Shown here piece by piece: positions 16,853-25,827 of a stretch of 64,000 nt of DNA. This DNA is from Streptomyces piniterrae. GTDB taxonomy: Bacteria > Actinomycetota > Actinomycetes > Streptomycetales > Streptomycetaceae. Position numbers and translations under genes: made by a program. Each line of letters opens with the position of its first letter. Within the stretch, counting starts at the first letter, position 1. Under the pieces are notes generated by a model, which made no database searches, was not told the origin of the DNA, and saw only the letters and a list, made by a program, of their open reading frames with translations. Location of the stretch: contig NZ_SUMB01000005.1 of assembly GCF_005048155.1 (NCBI RefSeq), positions 1 to 64,000 of the forward strand, written 5' to 3'.

Positions 16853-18439
16853 TCAGAGCGCCTGCGGGAAAGTGCTGAACAGCCGCTGTGGGTCGTAGGT
16901 CTGCTTGACCTTGGTGAGGCGGCCGGCGGCTGGGCCGTAGTAGGCGGTCTTCCAGTCCTTCAGGGACGGGTCCGTGTAGTTCTGGTAGGCGGCGCCGGAG
17001 GAGTGGCGGCGCATCGCGGAGTGGAAGGAGTCCAGCCAGGCGGTACGGGTGCCGGGCGAGCCGTTGGCGGGCCAGGACGCCAAGTACTGGGCGAGGAAAA
17101 GGGATCCGCGGTGCACGAACGCGGTGTCGGTGCGGCCCACCCGGTTGATCGCGCCGCCCAGCGCCGTCAGCGCGACATTGCCGTTGACCCCCTTGCGGCT
17201 GCCGGTCTCGATCTGGTCCATCAGGGTGCGGATGCCGGCCGTGGACAGCGCGCGGTCGAAGAAGTGCGAGCGGGCGGCGTAGGTCTCGCGGCCCAGTTGG
17301 CCGGCGCCCGTCTGGCCGGGCAGCGAACCCGGTGTGTGGCACTGCGCGGTGGTCTTGGACGAGCAGCCCGCGTAGGCCTCCATCGCGTCCAGGTAGCCGA
17401 TCGGGTTGATCCGCACGGTGGTCGCGGGGCCGGGGCCGCCGGGCTGGTCGGCGAGTTTGTCGACGGCGTTCTGGAGGTCGCGCTTGGTGCCCAGGGAGAA
17501 GACGGCGACGGAGACGCCGGGGGTGCCGCCGGGGCGGGCGTCGAGATGGCAGGCCGACCAGATCTCGTCGGCCTGCGCCGGGCCCCACTTCTGCCAGGAG
17601 GCGAGGACCTTGGCCGCCTTGGACCACGGCCAGGTCATGTAGGCCATGACGGCGGGCGGTGCGGGGTGGGTGCGGAAGCGGAGTTCGGTGACCACGCCGA
17701 AGTTGCCGTTGCCGGCGCCGCGCAGCGCCCAGAAGAGGTCGGAATGCTGGGACTTGTCGCAGTCGACGGTCTTGCCGTCGGCGGTGACGAGGGTGGCGCC
17801 CACGAGGCTGTCGCAGGTCAGGCCGTAGGCGCGGGAGACGACGCCATGGCCGCCGCCGAGGGTGAGGCCGGATATCCCCACGGTGGGGCAGGAGCCGCCG
17901 GGGACGGTCACGCCGTGCGGCGCCAGGCCCTCGTACACGTCGATGAGCTTGGCGCCGGCGCCTATTCGGGTCGTGCCGCCGGACGGCGCGGACACCTTGG
18001 AGAGGGACGAGACGTCGATGATGAGCTTGCCGTTGCCGCTGGACCAGCCTGCGTAGGAATGGCCGCCGCTGCGGATGGCCACCGGGGTCTGGTGGCGGCG
18101 GGCGAAGGCGAGGCACTCCGCTATGTCGGCGGGGTGCTCGACGTACGCGATGGCCGAGGGCTTCAGCGAGTCGTAGCGGGTGTTGTAGAGGCGCCGGGCG
18201 GACGCGTACGCGGCGTCGGAGGCGCGTATCAGCTTGCCGTCCAGGCTCTTGCCCAGCGCGCTCCAGGAGGCGCCGGAGACGTTGGCGGCGGCGGAGGCCG
18301 CGTTGGCGGTGGTGGCGGCGCCGGAGGCCCCGGCGGGCGCCGCGCCCGCTCCGCCGGTGGACTTGTCGCAGCCGGTGGCCAGGGCGATGGAGGTCGCCGC
18401 GAGTCCACCGCCGGCTTGCAGGAGTGTGCGCCGCTTCAC
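16853..18439 (-). CDS. Secreted FAD-linked oxidoreductase (berberine bridge enzyme type)
   Basis: 528 residues from GTG 18439. The N-terminus KRRTLLQAGGG is a twin-arginine signal and ends in the lipobox LATGC (Cys24), so this is probably a Tat-exported lipoprotein. The FAD-binding domain (about 90-260) contains RSGGHSYAG with His127 and YGLTC with Cys209, the pair that can hold FAD by two covalent bonds. The C-terminal BBE segment ends KVKQTYDPQRLFSTFPQAL. Bicovalent enzymes of this family oxidise alcohols, sugars or natural-product intermediates; the substrate cannot be told. It appears monocistronic, with no biosynthetic genes alongside. Confidence 0.92.
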   Translation of the reverse strand: MKRRTLLQAGGGLAATSIALATGCDKSTGGAGAAPAGASGAATTANAASAAANVSGASWSALGKSLDGKLIRASDAAYASARRLYNTRYDSLKPSAIAYVEHPADIAECLAFARRHQTPVAIRSGGHSYAGWSSGNGKLIIDVSSLSKVSAPSGGTTRIGAGAKLIDVYEGLAPHGVTVPGGSCPTVGISGLTLGGGHGVVSRAYGLTCDSLVGATLVTADGKTVDCDKSQHSDLFWALRGAGNGNFGVVTELRFRTHPAPPAVMAYMTWPWSKAAKVLASWQKWGPAQADEIWSACHLDARPGGTPGVSVAVFSLGTKRDLQNAVDKLADQPGGPGPATTVRINPIGYLDAMEAYAGCSSKTTAQCHTPGSLPGQTGAGQLGRETYAARSHFFDRALSTAGIRTLMDQIETGSRKGVNGNVALTALGGAINRVGRTDTAFVHRGSLFLAQYLASWPANGSPGTRTAWLDSFHSAMRRHSSGAAYQNYTDPSLKDWKTAYYGPAAGRLTKVKQTYDPQRLFSTFPQAL

Positions 18440-18714
18440 TGGGTGAGTCCCCCTCGATGTCGTACGGGCCGGCCCGCCGCCGGTGGTCACGGGGCGGGGG
18501 CGAGAGCGCCTCACCGGGTGGATACGGCGGCGCGTTTCCCCTGCGTGCCGCTGTGCCGGTAGTTGCTCCGTGGTGGCCGGTACTGTCCGGGAGTGTCCGA
18601 TATCGCCCGTGAAGTCCGGTACCGCTCGGCGCTCTTGCTTCCTTGCCTACCCAGATGCGGTGTGGGCGTGGGGGGTTCCCGGAACGGACGGAGTCATTCC
18701 ATGAGGGGGAGGGC

Positions 18715-18894
18715 CTACGTGTTGCCGGGCCCGGTGGCCGCCTCGTGCCGCTCGGCGTCCGTGCGCGCCTGGGAGCGGGCGCGCCGGGCCGGGCCCGTCC
18801 AGCCGCAGTCGCAGCGGGCCAGGCAGAAGGCGCCGCGCTCGGTGGTGAAGGTGCGGTGACCTGGCGACGGGTCTCGGAAGGCTCGGTCGGGCAC
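18715..18894 (-). CDS. Small cysteine-containing hypothetical protein
   Basis: 59 residues from GTG 18894. It is hydrophilic, with a central beta-like segment TFTTERGAFCLARCDCGWTG carrying three cysteines in a C-x3-C-x-C pattern, followed by a basic helix ARRARSQARTDAERHEAA. Small Streptomyces proteins of this appearance are common and may bind a metal, but I cannot name the family. The ribosome site is only a weak GGCGGG, and support comes mainly from the coherent protein-like composition. Confidence 0.55.
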   Translation of the reverse strand: MPDRAFRDPSPGHRTFTTERGAFCLARCDCGWTGPARRARSQARTDAERHEAATGPGNT

Positions 18895-19106
18895 CCCGCC
18901 ACGCTACGCGCTCAGGAGGGTGCAGCGTGACGGCCCCCCGAAATCGTCGTTGAACGGATCGGTGGGCAAAAGCGGCGGATCCGACGACGGAGCCTCTTAC
19001 GAGCGTGGCGGAGCCTCTGACGAGCCGTTGGCAGGACGCCGACCGTCCGGAAGACCGCGGCCGGCACCGGCCGTCTTGAACACAGCGGCCGAGGGGGTTC
19101 GTACGC

Positions 19107-19982
19107 ATGGTGGTGCAGGACAGGCGAGGCGGTGCCGCGGCCGCGGTGGGCGTGGCGTGCGGGACGGGTCTGGTGGTCGGGACCGGCCTGGCGGTCGGGC
19201 TGCTGACGACGGGCTGTTCGCCGAACGGTGCCGCCGCCACCGATCAGGCGTCGCCCGGCCGGTTCGCCGCCGCGGAGGTCCGGCGAAGCGTCGACGCGCT
19301 GCTGCGGGCCGGCACCGCGCAGGTGCGTACGGCCATGGAGACCGCGAGCGGCGGCACCCGGATCGCGATCCGCGGCACCGGCGGCTACGACTTCCGGACG
19401 GGCAGCGGGGAGCTGATGGTCGTCCTGCCCGACCCGGCGGGCATGCCCGCCGGCGGGCGGCAGCCGGTCACCGAGATCCTCGCGCCCGGCGCCCTCTACA
19501 TGAAGAACCGCGGGGCGGGGGTGCCGGCCGACAAGTGGGTGCGGGTGGACACCGGCCAGCTGGCGGACGGGAATCTGGTCACCGGTGGCGCGACCGATCC
19601 GCTGGCCGCCGCCGAACTGCTGCGCGGGGCGCGGCAGGTGACCTACGCGGGGGACGAGCGGCTGGACGGGGTCACGGTGCGGCACTACCGCGGGGTGACG
19701 GACATCGGGGCGGCGGCCAGGGCGACGTCGGGGCGGGCGAAGCCGGCGCTGATGGCGGCGGAGAAAGGGTTCACCACCGATGACGTGCCGTTCGACGCGT
19801 ATTTCGACGAGCAGGGGCGGCTGCGCAAGGTGCGCCAGCGGTTCCACTTCGCCAACGGGGTGCCGAAGGGCGTGTCGGTGACATCCACCACGGAGCTCTA
19901 CGGGTTCGGGGCGAAGGCGAAGGTGCGGCTACCGGACGAACCGGACATCTACACCGGGAAGATCGCGTCGGCGATGCCGTAG
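19107..19982 (+). CDS. Lipoprotein, LolA/LppX-like
   Basis: 291 residues. A hydrophobic signal ends in the lipobox LTTGC (Cys37). The remainder has the strand pattern of the LolA/LppX/LprG beta-sheet fold: IAIRGTGGYDF, GELMVVL, ALYMKNRG, DKWVRVDTGQL, VTYAGDERLDGVTVRHYRG, and DVPFDAYFDEQGRLRKVRQRF. In actinobacteria these lipoproteins sit on the outer face of the membrane and bind hydrophobic ligands. It is a single gene with no clear operon partner. Confidence 0.85.
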   Translation: MVVQDRRGGAAAAVGVACGTGLVVGTGLAVGLLTTGCSPNGAAATDQASPGRFAAAEVRRSVDALLRAGTAQVRTAMETASGGTRIAIRGTGGYDFRTGSGELMVVLPDPAGMPAGGRQPVTEILAPGALYMKNRGAGVPADKWVRVDTGQLADGNLVTGGATDPLAAAELLRGARQVTYAGDERLDGVTVRHYRGVTDIGAAARATSGRAKPALMAAEKGFTTDDVPFDAYFDEQGRLRKVRQRFHFANGVPKGVSVTSTTELYGFGAKAKVRLPDEPDIYTGKIASAMP

Positions 19983-20187
19983 CGAGCGGGAGCCGGGGCG
20001 GCCGGAGTCCGCGGCCCCGACCCGTGGCCGGATTGGCCGAAACGGTTCGGTGGGGGGCCTGAGCGGGGCGCATGCCGGGTGGGCGGAAATGGTCCATACG
20101 TGCCATGCGCGGAGTGTGTACCCGTCTCTACCCTGGGCTCTGACCACCCCAGGCGTGGGAAGGCGCTCGAAGGAGGAGGTGTTGTAC

Positions 20188-20364
20188 GTGGCACCGCACC
20201 GGCATGGCATGGTTCAGGACCACGTAGCCCTCGTCGAGATCGACCTGACCGGTGAGTTGATGATCGCGGCCGCGGCGGCGAGCGAGGATCGGCTCAGCCC
20301 GGACCGTATCGATGAGCTGCTGGACGTCGAGGCGGAGGCGGGCGCGGGCGACGGCGAGGCGTGA
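20188..20364 (+). CDS. Short conserved-type hypothetical protein
   Basis: 58 residues from GTG 20188, eight bases after a strong AGGAGGAGG. After VAPHRHGMVQDHVALVEIDLTGELMIAAAAASEDRLSP there is an acidic helix RIDELLDVEAEAG. It has no cysteines, signal or motif. I recall similar short proteins in many Streptomyces genomes, often annotated only as hypothetical. It faces the csoR gene tail-to-tail, 52 bp apart. Confidence 0.7.
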   Translation: MAPHRHGMVQDHVALVEIDLTGELMIAAAAASEDRLSPDRIDELLDVEAEAGAGDGEA

Positions 20365-20416
20365 GATCCGCCACGGCCGGCCCGGCGTCGACGCTTCCGC
20401 TCCGGCTGCCCAGCCG

Positions 20417-20806
20417 TCAGGTGCGCAGCATCCGTTCGATGGCCTTGGTGGCCTCCTGGACCTTGGCGTCGATGGCCTCGGGGCCCTTGACCGCAGCGTC
20501 GGCGACGCAGTGCCGCAGGTGCTCCTCCAGGAGCTGGAGGCCGAAGGACTGCAGGCCTTTCGTGCTCGCCGAGACCTGGGTGAGGATGTCGATGCAGTAG
20601 ACGTCCTCTTCGAGCATCCGCTGGAGGCCGCGGATCTGGCCCTCGATGCGGCGGAGCCGCTTGAGGTGGGCGTCCTTCTGCTGGGCGTAGCCGTGCACGC
20701 CGCGATCGTGATCAGTCACAGTCCGGGGGTCGTTTTTCGGCTGCGGGGTATGGCAGGCAGCGGCCGTCTCGGTGCTGCCGGTGGTGTCGGCGTCCGTGGT
20801 CGCCAT
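20417..20806 (-). CDS. csoR: CsoR-type copper-sensing repressor
   Basis: 129 residues. The C-terminal 85 residues form the CsoR/RcnR helical fold (DAHLKRLRRIEGQIRGLQRML). They carry the Cu(I) ligand set Cys71 (VYCIDILTQ), His96 and Cys100 (EEHLRHC). The first 40 residues are a His/Thr/Asp-rich extension. Copper binding should release the repressor from DNA. A 7+5+7 palindrome at 20837-20855, in its own promoter region, looks like the operator and implies autoregulation. No copper ATPase or CopZ gene is beside it, so its targets must lie elsewhere. Confidence 0.92.
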   Translation of the reverse strand: MATTDADTTGSTETAAACHTPQPKNDPRTVTDHDRGVHGYAQQKDAHLKRLRRIEGQIRGLQRMLEEDVYCIDILTQVSASTKGLQSFGLQLLEEHLRHCVADAAVKGPEAIDAKVQEATKAIERMLRT

Positions 20807-20836
20807 GGCCGTCTCCCCTGGTATCTAGGCGATTTA

Positions 20837-20855
20837 TATACCCCTCGTGGGTATA
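20837..20855. promoter_or_regulatory. CsoR operator
   Basis: TATACCC and GGGTATA form perfect 7-bp arms around a 5-bp centre, matching the GTATACCC/GGGTATAC-type pseudo-palindromes bound by CsoR. It lies 31 bp upstream of the csoR start codon in an AT-richer stretch suited to a promoter. Confidence 0.8.
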
Positions 20856-21000
20856 CGGTACTGAACTTTGCGGGCACCGGTGGTACCCCGTGCAGAGCAT
20901 GCTGCCCGATGGGCGACACTGAAGGAATGCCGGTTAGCAGTGGCTGGATGATGCGCCTAGCATCAACTCGACCGAATCCGATGCACCCCGAGGATTTCAC

Positions 21001-21621
21001 GTGCGCTTTCGTCTGACCCCCAGGGAGACGAGCTTCTACGACATGTTCGCCGCCTCCGCGGACAACATCGTCACGGGCTCCAAGCTCCTGATGGAACTGC
21101 TCGGGGCGGACGCCTCCGCACGGGCCGAGATCGCCGAGCGGATGCGGGCGGCGGAGCACGCGGGTGATGACGCGACGCACGCGATCTTCCACCAGCTGAA
21201 CTCCTCGTTCATCACCCCGTTCGACCGCGAGGACATCTACAAGCTCGCCTCGTCGCTCGACGACATCATGGACTTCATGGAGGAGGCCGTCGATCTCGTC
21301 GTCCTCTACAAGGTGGAGGAGCTGCCGAAGGGCATCGAGCAGCAGATCGAGGTGCTGGCGCGGGCGGCCGAGCTGACCGCCGAGGCGATGCCGAACCTGC
21401 GCACGATGTCCAACCTCACCGAGTACTGGATCGAGGTCAACCGTCTGGAGAACCAGGCCGACCAGATCCACCGCAAGCTGCTGGCGCACCTCTTCAACGG
21501 CAAGTACGACGCCATCGAGGTGCTCAAGCTCAAGCAGATCGTGGACATCCTGGAGGAGGCGGCGGACGCGTTCGAGCACGTCGCCAACACCGTCGAGACC
21601 ATCGCGGTAAAGGAATCCTGA
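21001..21621 (+). CDS. DUF47/PhoU-like protein partnering the Pit transporter
   Basis: 206 residues from GTG 21001. It is an all-helical DUF47 (PhoU-like) protein: FYDMFAASADNIVTGSKLLMEL, EHAGDDATHAIFHQLNSSFITPFDREDIYKLASSLDDIMD. DUF47 proteins are encoded next to Pit phosphate transporters and modulate them. Here the Pit gene begins ten bases downstream, so the pair form an operon. The acidic EDI..D..DDIMD cluster is where related PhoU proteins bind metals. Confidence 0.93.
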   Translation: MRFRLTPRETSFYDMFAASADNIVTGSKLLMELLGADASARAEIAERMRAAEHAGDDATHAIFHQLNSSFITPFDREDIYKLASSLDDIMDFMEEAVDLVVLYKVEELPKGIEQQIEVLARAAELTAEAMPNLRTMSNLTEYWIEVNRLENQADQIHRKLLAHLFNGKYDAIEVLKLKQIVDILEEAADAFEHVANTVETIAVKES

Positions 21622-21630
21622 GCCCCGGCC

Positions 21631-22629
21631 ATGGATACCTTCGCGCTTGTCGTGACCATTGCGGTCGCGCTCGGTTTCACATACACCAACGGCTTCCACG
21701 ACTCCGCGAACGCCATCGCCACCTCCGTCTCGACGCGGGCGCTGACCCCGCGGGCGGCTCTGGCGATGGCCGCGGTGATGAACCTCGCCGGTGCCTTCCT
21801 GGGCAGCGGGGTCGCCAAGACGGTCAGTGAAGGGCTGATCGCCACTCCCCATGGCAGCAAGGGGATGGGCATCCTCTTCGCCGCGCTGGTCGGCGCGATC
21901 GTCTGGAACCTCGTCACCTGGTACTTCGGGCTGCCGTCGTCGTCCTCGCACGCCCTGTTCGGCGGCATGGTCGGTGCGGCGCTGGCCGGCGGCACCACGG
22001 TGATCTGGTCCGGTGTGGTCGACAAGGTCATCCTGCCGATGTTCATCTCGCCGATCGTCGGCCTGGTGCTCGGCTATCTGGTGATGGTCCTGATCCTGTG
22101 GATGTTCCGTAAGGCCAACCCGCACAAGGCCAAGCGCGGCTTCCGTATCGCGCAGACCGTCTCGGCGGCCGGCATGGCCCTCGGCCACGGTCTCCAGGAC
22201 GCGCAGAAGACCATGGGCATCGTCGTGATGGCCCTGGTCATCGCCGATGTCGAGGACCAGAACGCGGCCATCCCGATCTGGGTCAAGCTGGCCTGTGCGA
22301 TCACGCTCTCGCTCGGTACGTACGCGGGCGGCTGGCGCATCATGCGCACCCTGGGCCGGCGGATCATCGAGCTGGACCCGCCGCAGGGCTTCGCCGCGGA
22401 GACCACGGCCGCCTCGGTCATGTACACCGCGTCGTTCATGTTCCACGCGCCGATCTCCACGACCCATGTCATCACGTCCGGGATCATGGGCGTGGGCTCG
22501 ACGAAGGGCCCGCGCGCGGTGCGCTGGGGCGTCGCCAAGAACATCGTGATGGGCTGGTTCATCACGATGCCGGCGGCGGCGCTGGTCGCGGCGCTGGGCT
22601 ACTGGATCGTCCAGCTGGCGTTCGGCTAG
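21631..22629 (+). CDS. Low-affinity inorganic phosphate transporter (PiT family)
   Basis: 332 residues with about ten membrane helices. The PiT signature GFHDSANAIATSVSTRAL appears near residue 28 and its inverted-repeat counterpart (APISTTHVITSGIMGVGSTKG) near residue 275. It moves phosphate, usually as a metal-phosphate complex, with protons or sodium. It is co-transcribed with the DUF47 gene and faces pstSCAB across a shared terminator, so low- and high-affinity phosphate uptake lie back-to-back. In S. coelicolor the equivalent gene is called pitH2, from memory. Confidence 0.95.
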   Translation: MDTFALVVTIAVALGFTYTNGFHDSANAIATSVSTRALTPRAALAMAAVMNLAGAFLGSGVAKTVSEGLIATPHGSKGMGILFAALVGAIVWNLVTWYFGLPSSSSHALFGGMVGAALAGGTTVIWSGVVDKVILPMFISPIVGLVLGYLVMVLILWMFRKANPHKAKRGFRIAQTVSAAGMALGHGLQDAQKTMGIVVMALVIADVEDQNAAIPIWVKLACAITLSLGTYAGGWRIMRTLGRRIIELDPPQGFAAETTAASVMYTASFMFHAPISTTHVITSGIMGVGSTKGPRAVRWGVAKNIVMGWFITMPAAALVAALGYWIVQLAFG

Positions 22630-22659
22630 CGGGCCGGGTAACCCCCGACAGATGTGAAT

Positions 22660-22691
22660 GGGCCCGCCCCTCGGGATCGAGGGGCGGGCCC
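22660..22691. terminator. Bidirectional terminator between pit and pstB
   Basis: A 13-bp perfect stem (GGGCCCGCCCCTC with GAGGGGCGGGCCC) surrounds a six-base loop. It lies 30 bp past the Pit stop codon and 87 bp past the pstB stop on the other strand. Confidence 0.85.
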
Positions 22692-22778
22692 TTCGCCTTG
22701 CGGTGGCACCGCCATGCAGCACCGCAGGACGCTCGGGGGGCGTCGGCCGCGCGGCCGAAGCCGCGCGGCCAGGACGGC

Positions 22779-23555
22779 TCAGCCGAAGCGGCCGGAGATG
22801 TAGTCCTCCGTGGCCTGGACCGACGGGTTGGAGAAGATCCGCTCGGTCTCGTCGATCTCGATCAGCTTGCCGGGCTGGCCGACGGCCGCGAGGTTGAAGA
22901 AGGCCGTACGGTCCGAGACCCGGGCCGCCTGCTGCATGTTGTGCGTCACGATGACGATCGTGAAGCGCTCCTTCAGCTCGCCGATCAGGTCCTCGATGGC
23001 GAGGGTGGAGATCGGGTCGAGCGCCGAGCAGGGCTCGTCCATCAGCAGCACCTGGGGCTCGACCGCGATGGCGCGGGCGATGCACAGCCGCTGCTGCTGA
23101 CCGCCGGACAGGCCCGAGCCGGGCTTGTTGAGGCGGTCCTTGACCTCGTTCCAGAGGTTGGCGCCCTTGAGGGACTTCTCGACGATGTCCTTGAGCTCGC
23201 TCTTCTTGTACGAGCCGTTCAGCCGCAGCCCGGCCGCCACGTTGTCGAAGATCGACATGGTGGGGAACGGGTTGGGGCGCTGGAAGACCATGCCGACGGT
23301 GCGGCGGACGGCGACCGGGTCGACCCCGGAGCCGTAGAGGTTCTCGTCGTCCAGCATCACCTTGCCCTCGACGTGGCCGCCGGGGGTGACCTCGTGCATA
23401 CGGTTCAGGGTGCGCAGGAACGTCGACTTGCCGCAGCCGGAGGGGCCGATGAAGGCGGTCACGGAGCGCGGCTCGACGGTCATCGAGATGTCGTCGATGG
23501 CCTTGTGGTTGCCGTAGTAGGCGGAGAGGCCGCTGACGTCGATTCGCTTGGCCAT
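22779..23555 (-). CDS. pstB: Phosphate ABC transporter ATP-binding protein PstB
   Basis: 258 residues, the normal length for PstB. It has Walker A GPSGCGKST, the PstB-specific FQRPNPFPTMSIFDN segment at the Q-loop, signature LSGGQQQRLCIARA and Walker B VLLMDEPCSALDP. It supplies ATP hydrolysis to PstCA for high-affinity phosphate import. The start MAKRIDVSGLSAYYG follows 59 bp after pstA. It is the last gene of the pstSCAB operon, whose transcription begins at the PHO-box promoter near 27.1 kb. Confidence 0.98.
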   Translation of the reverse strand: MAKRIDVSGLSAYYGNHKAIDDISMTVEPRSVTAFIGPSGCGKSTFLRTLNRMHEVTPGGHVEGKVMLDDENLYGSGVDPVAVRRTVGMVFQRPNPFPTMSIFDNVAAGLRLNGSYKKSELKDIVEKSLKGANLWNEVKDRLNKPGSGLSGGQQQRLCIARAIAVEPQVLLMDEPCSALDPISTLAIEDLIGELKERFTIVIVTHNMQQAARVSDRTAFFNLAAVGQPGKLIEIDETERIFSNPSVQATEDYISGRFG

Positions 23556-23614
23556 GAGGATCACTACTTCTTTCTGCTGGTCGCTGCCTTGGCGGAGCCG
23601 ACAGCTCGACGCTT

Positions 23615-24691
23615 TTAGCGGCCGGTCCTGGGGGCCTTCCAGCGGGCGATGCCGCGGGCCACCAGGTTGAGGATCATGACGAAGGCGATCAGGACGAGCG
23701 CCGCGGCCCAGGCGCGGTCGTATGCCGCGTCGGTACCGATCTGCCACTGCTGGAACACGTACAGCGGCAGGGACTGCTGCGCACCTTCGAAGGGGTTGTT
23801 GTTGATCGTCTTCGCGCCCCACACCAGGAGCAGCACCGGGGCGGTCTCGCCGGCGATACGCGCGATGGCCAGCATCACGCCGGTGGTGATGCCGCCGATC
23901 GACGTCGGCAGGACGACCTTGAGGATGGTGCGCCACTTGGGGACGCCCAGGGCGAGTGAGGCCTCGCGCAGCTCGTTCGGGACGAGCTTGAGCATCTCCT
24001 CGGTGGAGCGGACCACGACCGGCATCATCAGGATCGCCAGGGCCATCGAGCCGGCGAAGCCGGACGGACCGAAGCCGAGGATGAGGATCCAGACGGAGAG
24101 GATGAACAGGCCGGCCACGATGGACGGGATGCCGGTCATCACGTCGACGAAGAAGGTGACGGCCTTGGCGAGCCTGCCGCGGCCGTATTCGACCAGGTAG
24201 ATCGCGGTGAGCAGACCGATCGGCGCGGCGATCAGGGTGGCCAGGCCGACCTGCTCCAGGGTGCCGATGATCGCGTGGTAGATACCGCCGCCGGGCATCG
24301 CGTCCGGGAGGGTGCCCATCGAGTGGGACAGGAAGTAGCCGTCCAGGACCTTGATGCCGCGGGCGATCGTCTCCCACAGCAGGGAGGCGAGCGGGATGAC
24401 GGCGAGCAGGAAGGCGATCCAGACCAGGGTGGTGGCCATCCGGTCCTTGGCCTGCCGGCTGCCCTCGACGGCCGCGGCCAGCGCGAACGTACCGAGGATG
24501 AAGACCAGGGCGGCGATCAGCCCCCACTGGATCTTGCTGTCCAGGCCGCCGACGATGCCGATCCCGCTGCCCGCGGCGGCCGCGGCGAGCGCGAGCACCG
24601 GCGGGGTCCAGCGGGGCAGCCGGGCGTGCTTGAGGGAGACGGGGTGGCCACCGTTGGTGACCGGCCGCGGTTTCGTCATGACGTCACTCAT
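23615..24691 (-). CDS. pstA: Phosphate ABC transporter permease PstA
   Basis: 358 residues. An N-terminal cytoplasmic tail is followed by two helices and then the BPD-type permease core with six more helices. The coupling motif EASLALGVPKWRTILKVVLP is the EAA loop that docks on PstB. The start overlaps the pstC stop by four bases (ATGA), so the two permeases are translationally coupled and form the PstCA heterodimer. Confidence 0.97.
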   Translation of the reverse strand: MSDVMTKPRPVTNGGHPVSLKHARLPRWTPPVLALAAAAAGSGIGIVGGLDSKIQWGLIAALVFILGTFALAAAVEGSRQAKDRMATTLVWIAFLLAVIPLASLLWETIARGIKVLDGYFLSHSMGTLPDAMPGGGIYHAIIGTLEQVGLATLIAAPIGLLTAIYLVEYGRGRLAKAVTFFVDVMTGIPSIVAGLFILSVWILILGFGPSGFAGSMALAILMMPVVVRSTEEMLKLVPNELREASLALGVPKWRTILKVVLPTSIGGITTGVMLAIARIAGETAPVLLLVWGAKTINNNPFEGAQQSLPLYVFQQWQIGTDAAYDRAWAAALVLIAFVMILNLVARGIARWKAPRTGR

Positions 24692-25686
24692 GCGTTGGCT
24701 CCCGAGTACTCCTTGCGGCGGGCGATGATCAGGCGGGCCGCGCCGTTGACGAGCAGCGTGATCACGAAGAGGACCAGACCGGACGCGATCAGGGCGTCCT
24801 GGCCGAACTCATCGGCCTCGCTGAACTTGCTGGCGATGTTCTGGGCGAAGGTGCCGCCGCCCGGGTCCAGCAGGCTGGTGTTGATCAGGAAGCTCGGGGA
24901 GAGCACCGTGGCGACGGCCATCGTCTCGCCGAGCGCACGGCCCAGGCCCAGCATCGAGGCGCTGATGACTCCGGAGCGGCCGAAGGGGAGCACCGACATC
25001 CGGATGACTTCCCAGCGGGTGGCGCCGAGCGCCAGCGCGGCCTCCTCGTGCATCTTCGGGACCTGGAGGAACACCTCGCGGCTGACGCTGGTCACGATCG
25101 GCAGGATCATGATCGCGAGCAGGATGCCGACGGTGAACAGGGAGCGGGCGGCTCCGTCGCCGTACGCGAAGATGCCGGTCCAGCCGAGGTAGTCGTCGAA
25201 CCAGCTGTAGAGGCCGGTCAGGTGCGGGACGAGGAAGAGCGCGCCCCAGAGGCCGTAGATGATGCTGGGCACCGCGGCGAGCAGGTCGATGACGTAGCCG
25301 AGCGGCGAGGCCAGCCTGCGCGGCGCGTAGTGCGAGATGAACAGCGCGATGCCGACCGCGACCGGGACCGCGATGGCCATCGCGATCACCGAGCTGACGG
25401 CGGTGCCGAACGCGAGGACGGCGATGCCGAACTTGGGCTCGACGCCGGTGGGGTTCCAGTCGAGCGTGGTGAAGAAGTTGGCCTTGTCGCCGGAGATGGC
25501 GAGCACGGACCGGTAGGTGAGGAAGGCCGCGATGGCGGCCATGATCACCAGGAGGGCGATACCGGAGCCACGGGAGAACCCGAGGAATATCCGGTCTCCG
25601 GGGCGTACGGCCTTGCCGGAGACGGCGGAGTGCACGTCGTTCCCGGCCGGCGGTGGAGGCGTGTCGGTTAGCGAAGGTGAAGTCAT
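24688..25686 (-). CDS. pstC: Phosphate ABC transporter permease PstC
   Basis: 332 residues from ATG 25686, preceded by CCGGAGAAACC. It has six membrane helices and the EAA loop EEAALALGATRWEVIRMSVLPFGRSG. SVIAMAIAVPVAVGIALFISHYAPRR is typical of PstC. It lies 141 bp after pstS, a gap that could contain an internal processing or attenuation site, although I see no clear hairpin there. Confidence 0.97.
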   Translation of the reverse strand: MTSPSLTDTPPPPAGNDVHSAVSGKAVRPGDRIFLGFSRGSGIALLVIMAAIAAFLTYRSVLAISGDKANFFTTLDWNPTGVEPKFGIAVLAFGTAVSSVIAMAIAVPVAVGIALFISHYAPRRLASPLGYVIDLLAAVPSIIYGLWGALFLVPHLTGLYSWFDDYLGWTGIFAYGDGAARSLFTVGILLAIMILPIVTSVSREVFLQVPKMHEEAALALGATRWEVIRMSVLPFGRSGVISASMLGLGRALGETMAVATVLSPSFLINTSLLDPGGGTFAQNIASKFSEADEFGQDALIASGLVLFVITLLVNGAARLIIARRKEYSGANA

Positions 25687-25827
25687 GGTTTCTCCGGTCT
25701 GCGGAGCCGGCGAGGGCTCCTGGCGCGGCGGTGCACCGGACGGGCGGCGGCCCTCAGGCCGCACGGCGGTGGGTCCTGGTGGACCCGGTGCCGTACGGCC
25801 TTCGGTCAGGCATGCCGCCCGGGAGGG

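Noticed and set aside
16626..18902. Minus-strand open frame of 758 codons across the flavoenzyme gene
   Set aside because: It is Arg/Pro/His-rich, typical of the wrong frame in GC-rich DNA, and the overlapping frame at 16853-18439 has a signal peptide and full FAD-binding motifs.
20716..23085. Minus-strand open frame of 789 codons across the DUF47 and Pit genes
   Set aside because: Composition is a mirror of the real plus-strand genes, which carry clear family motifs.
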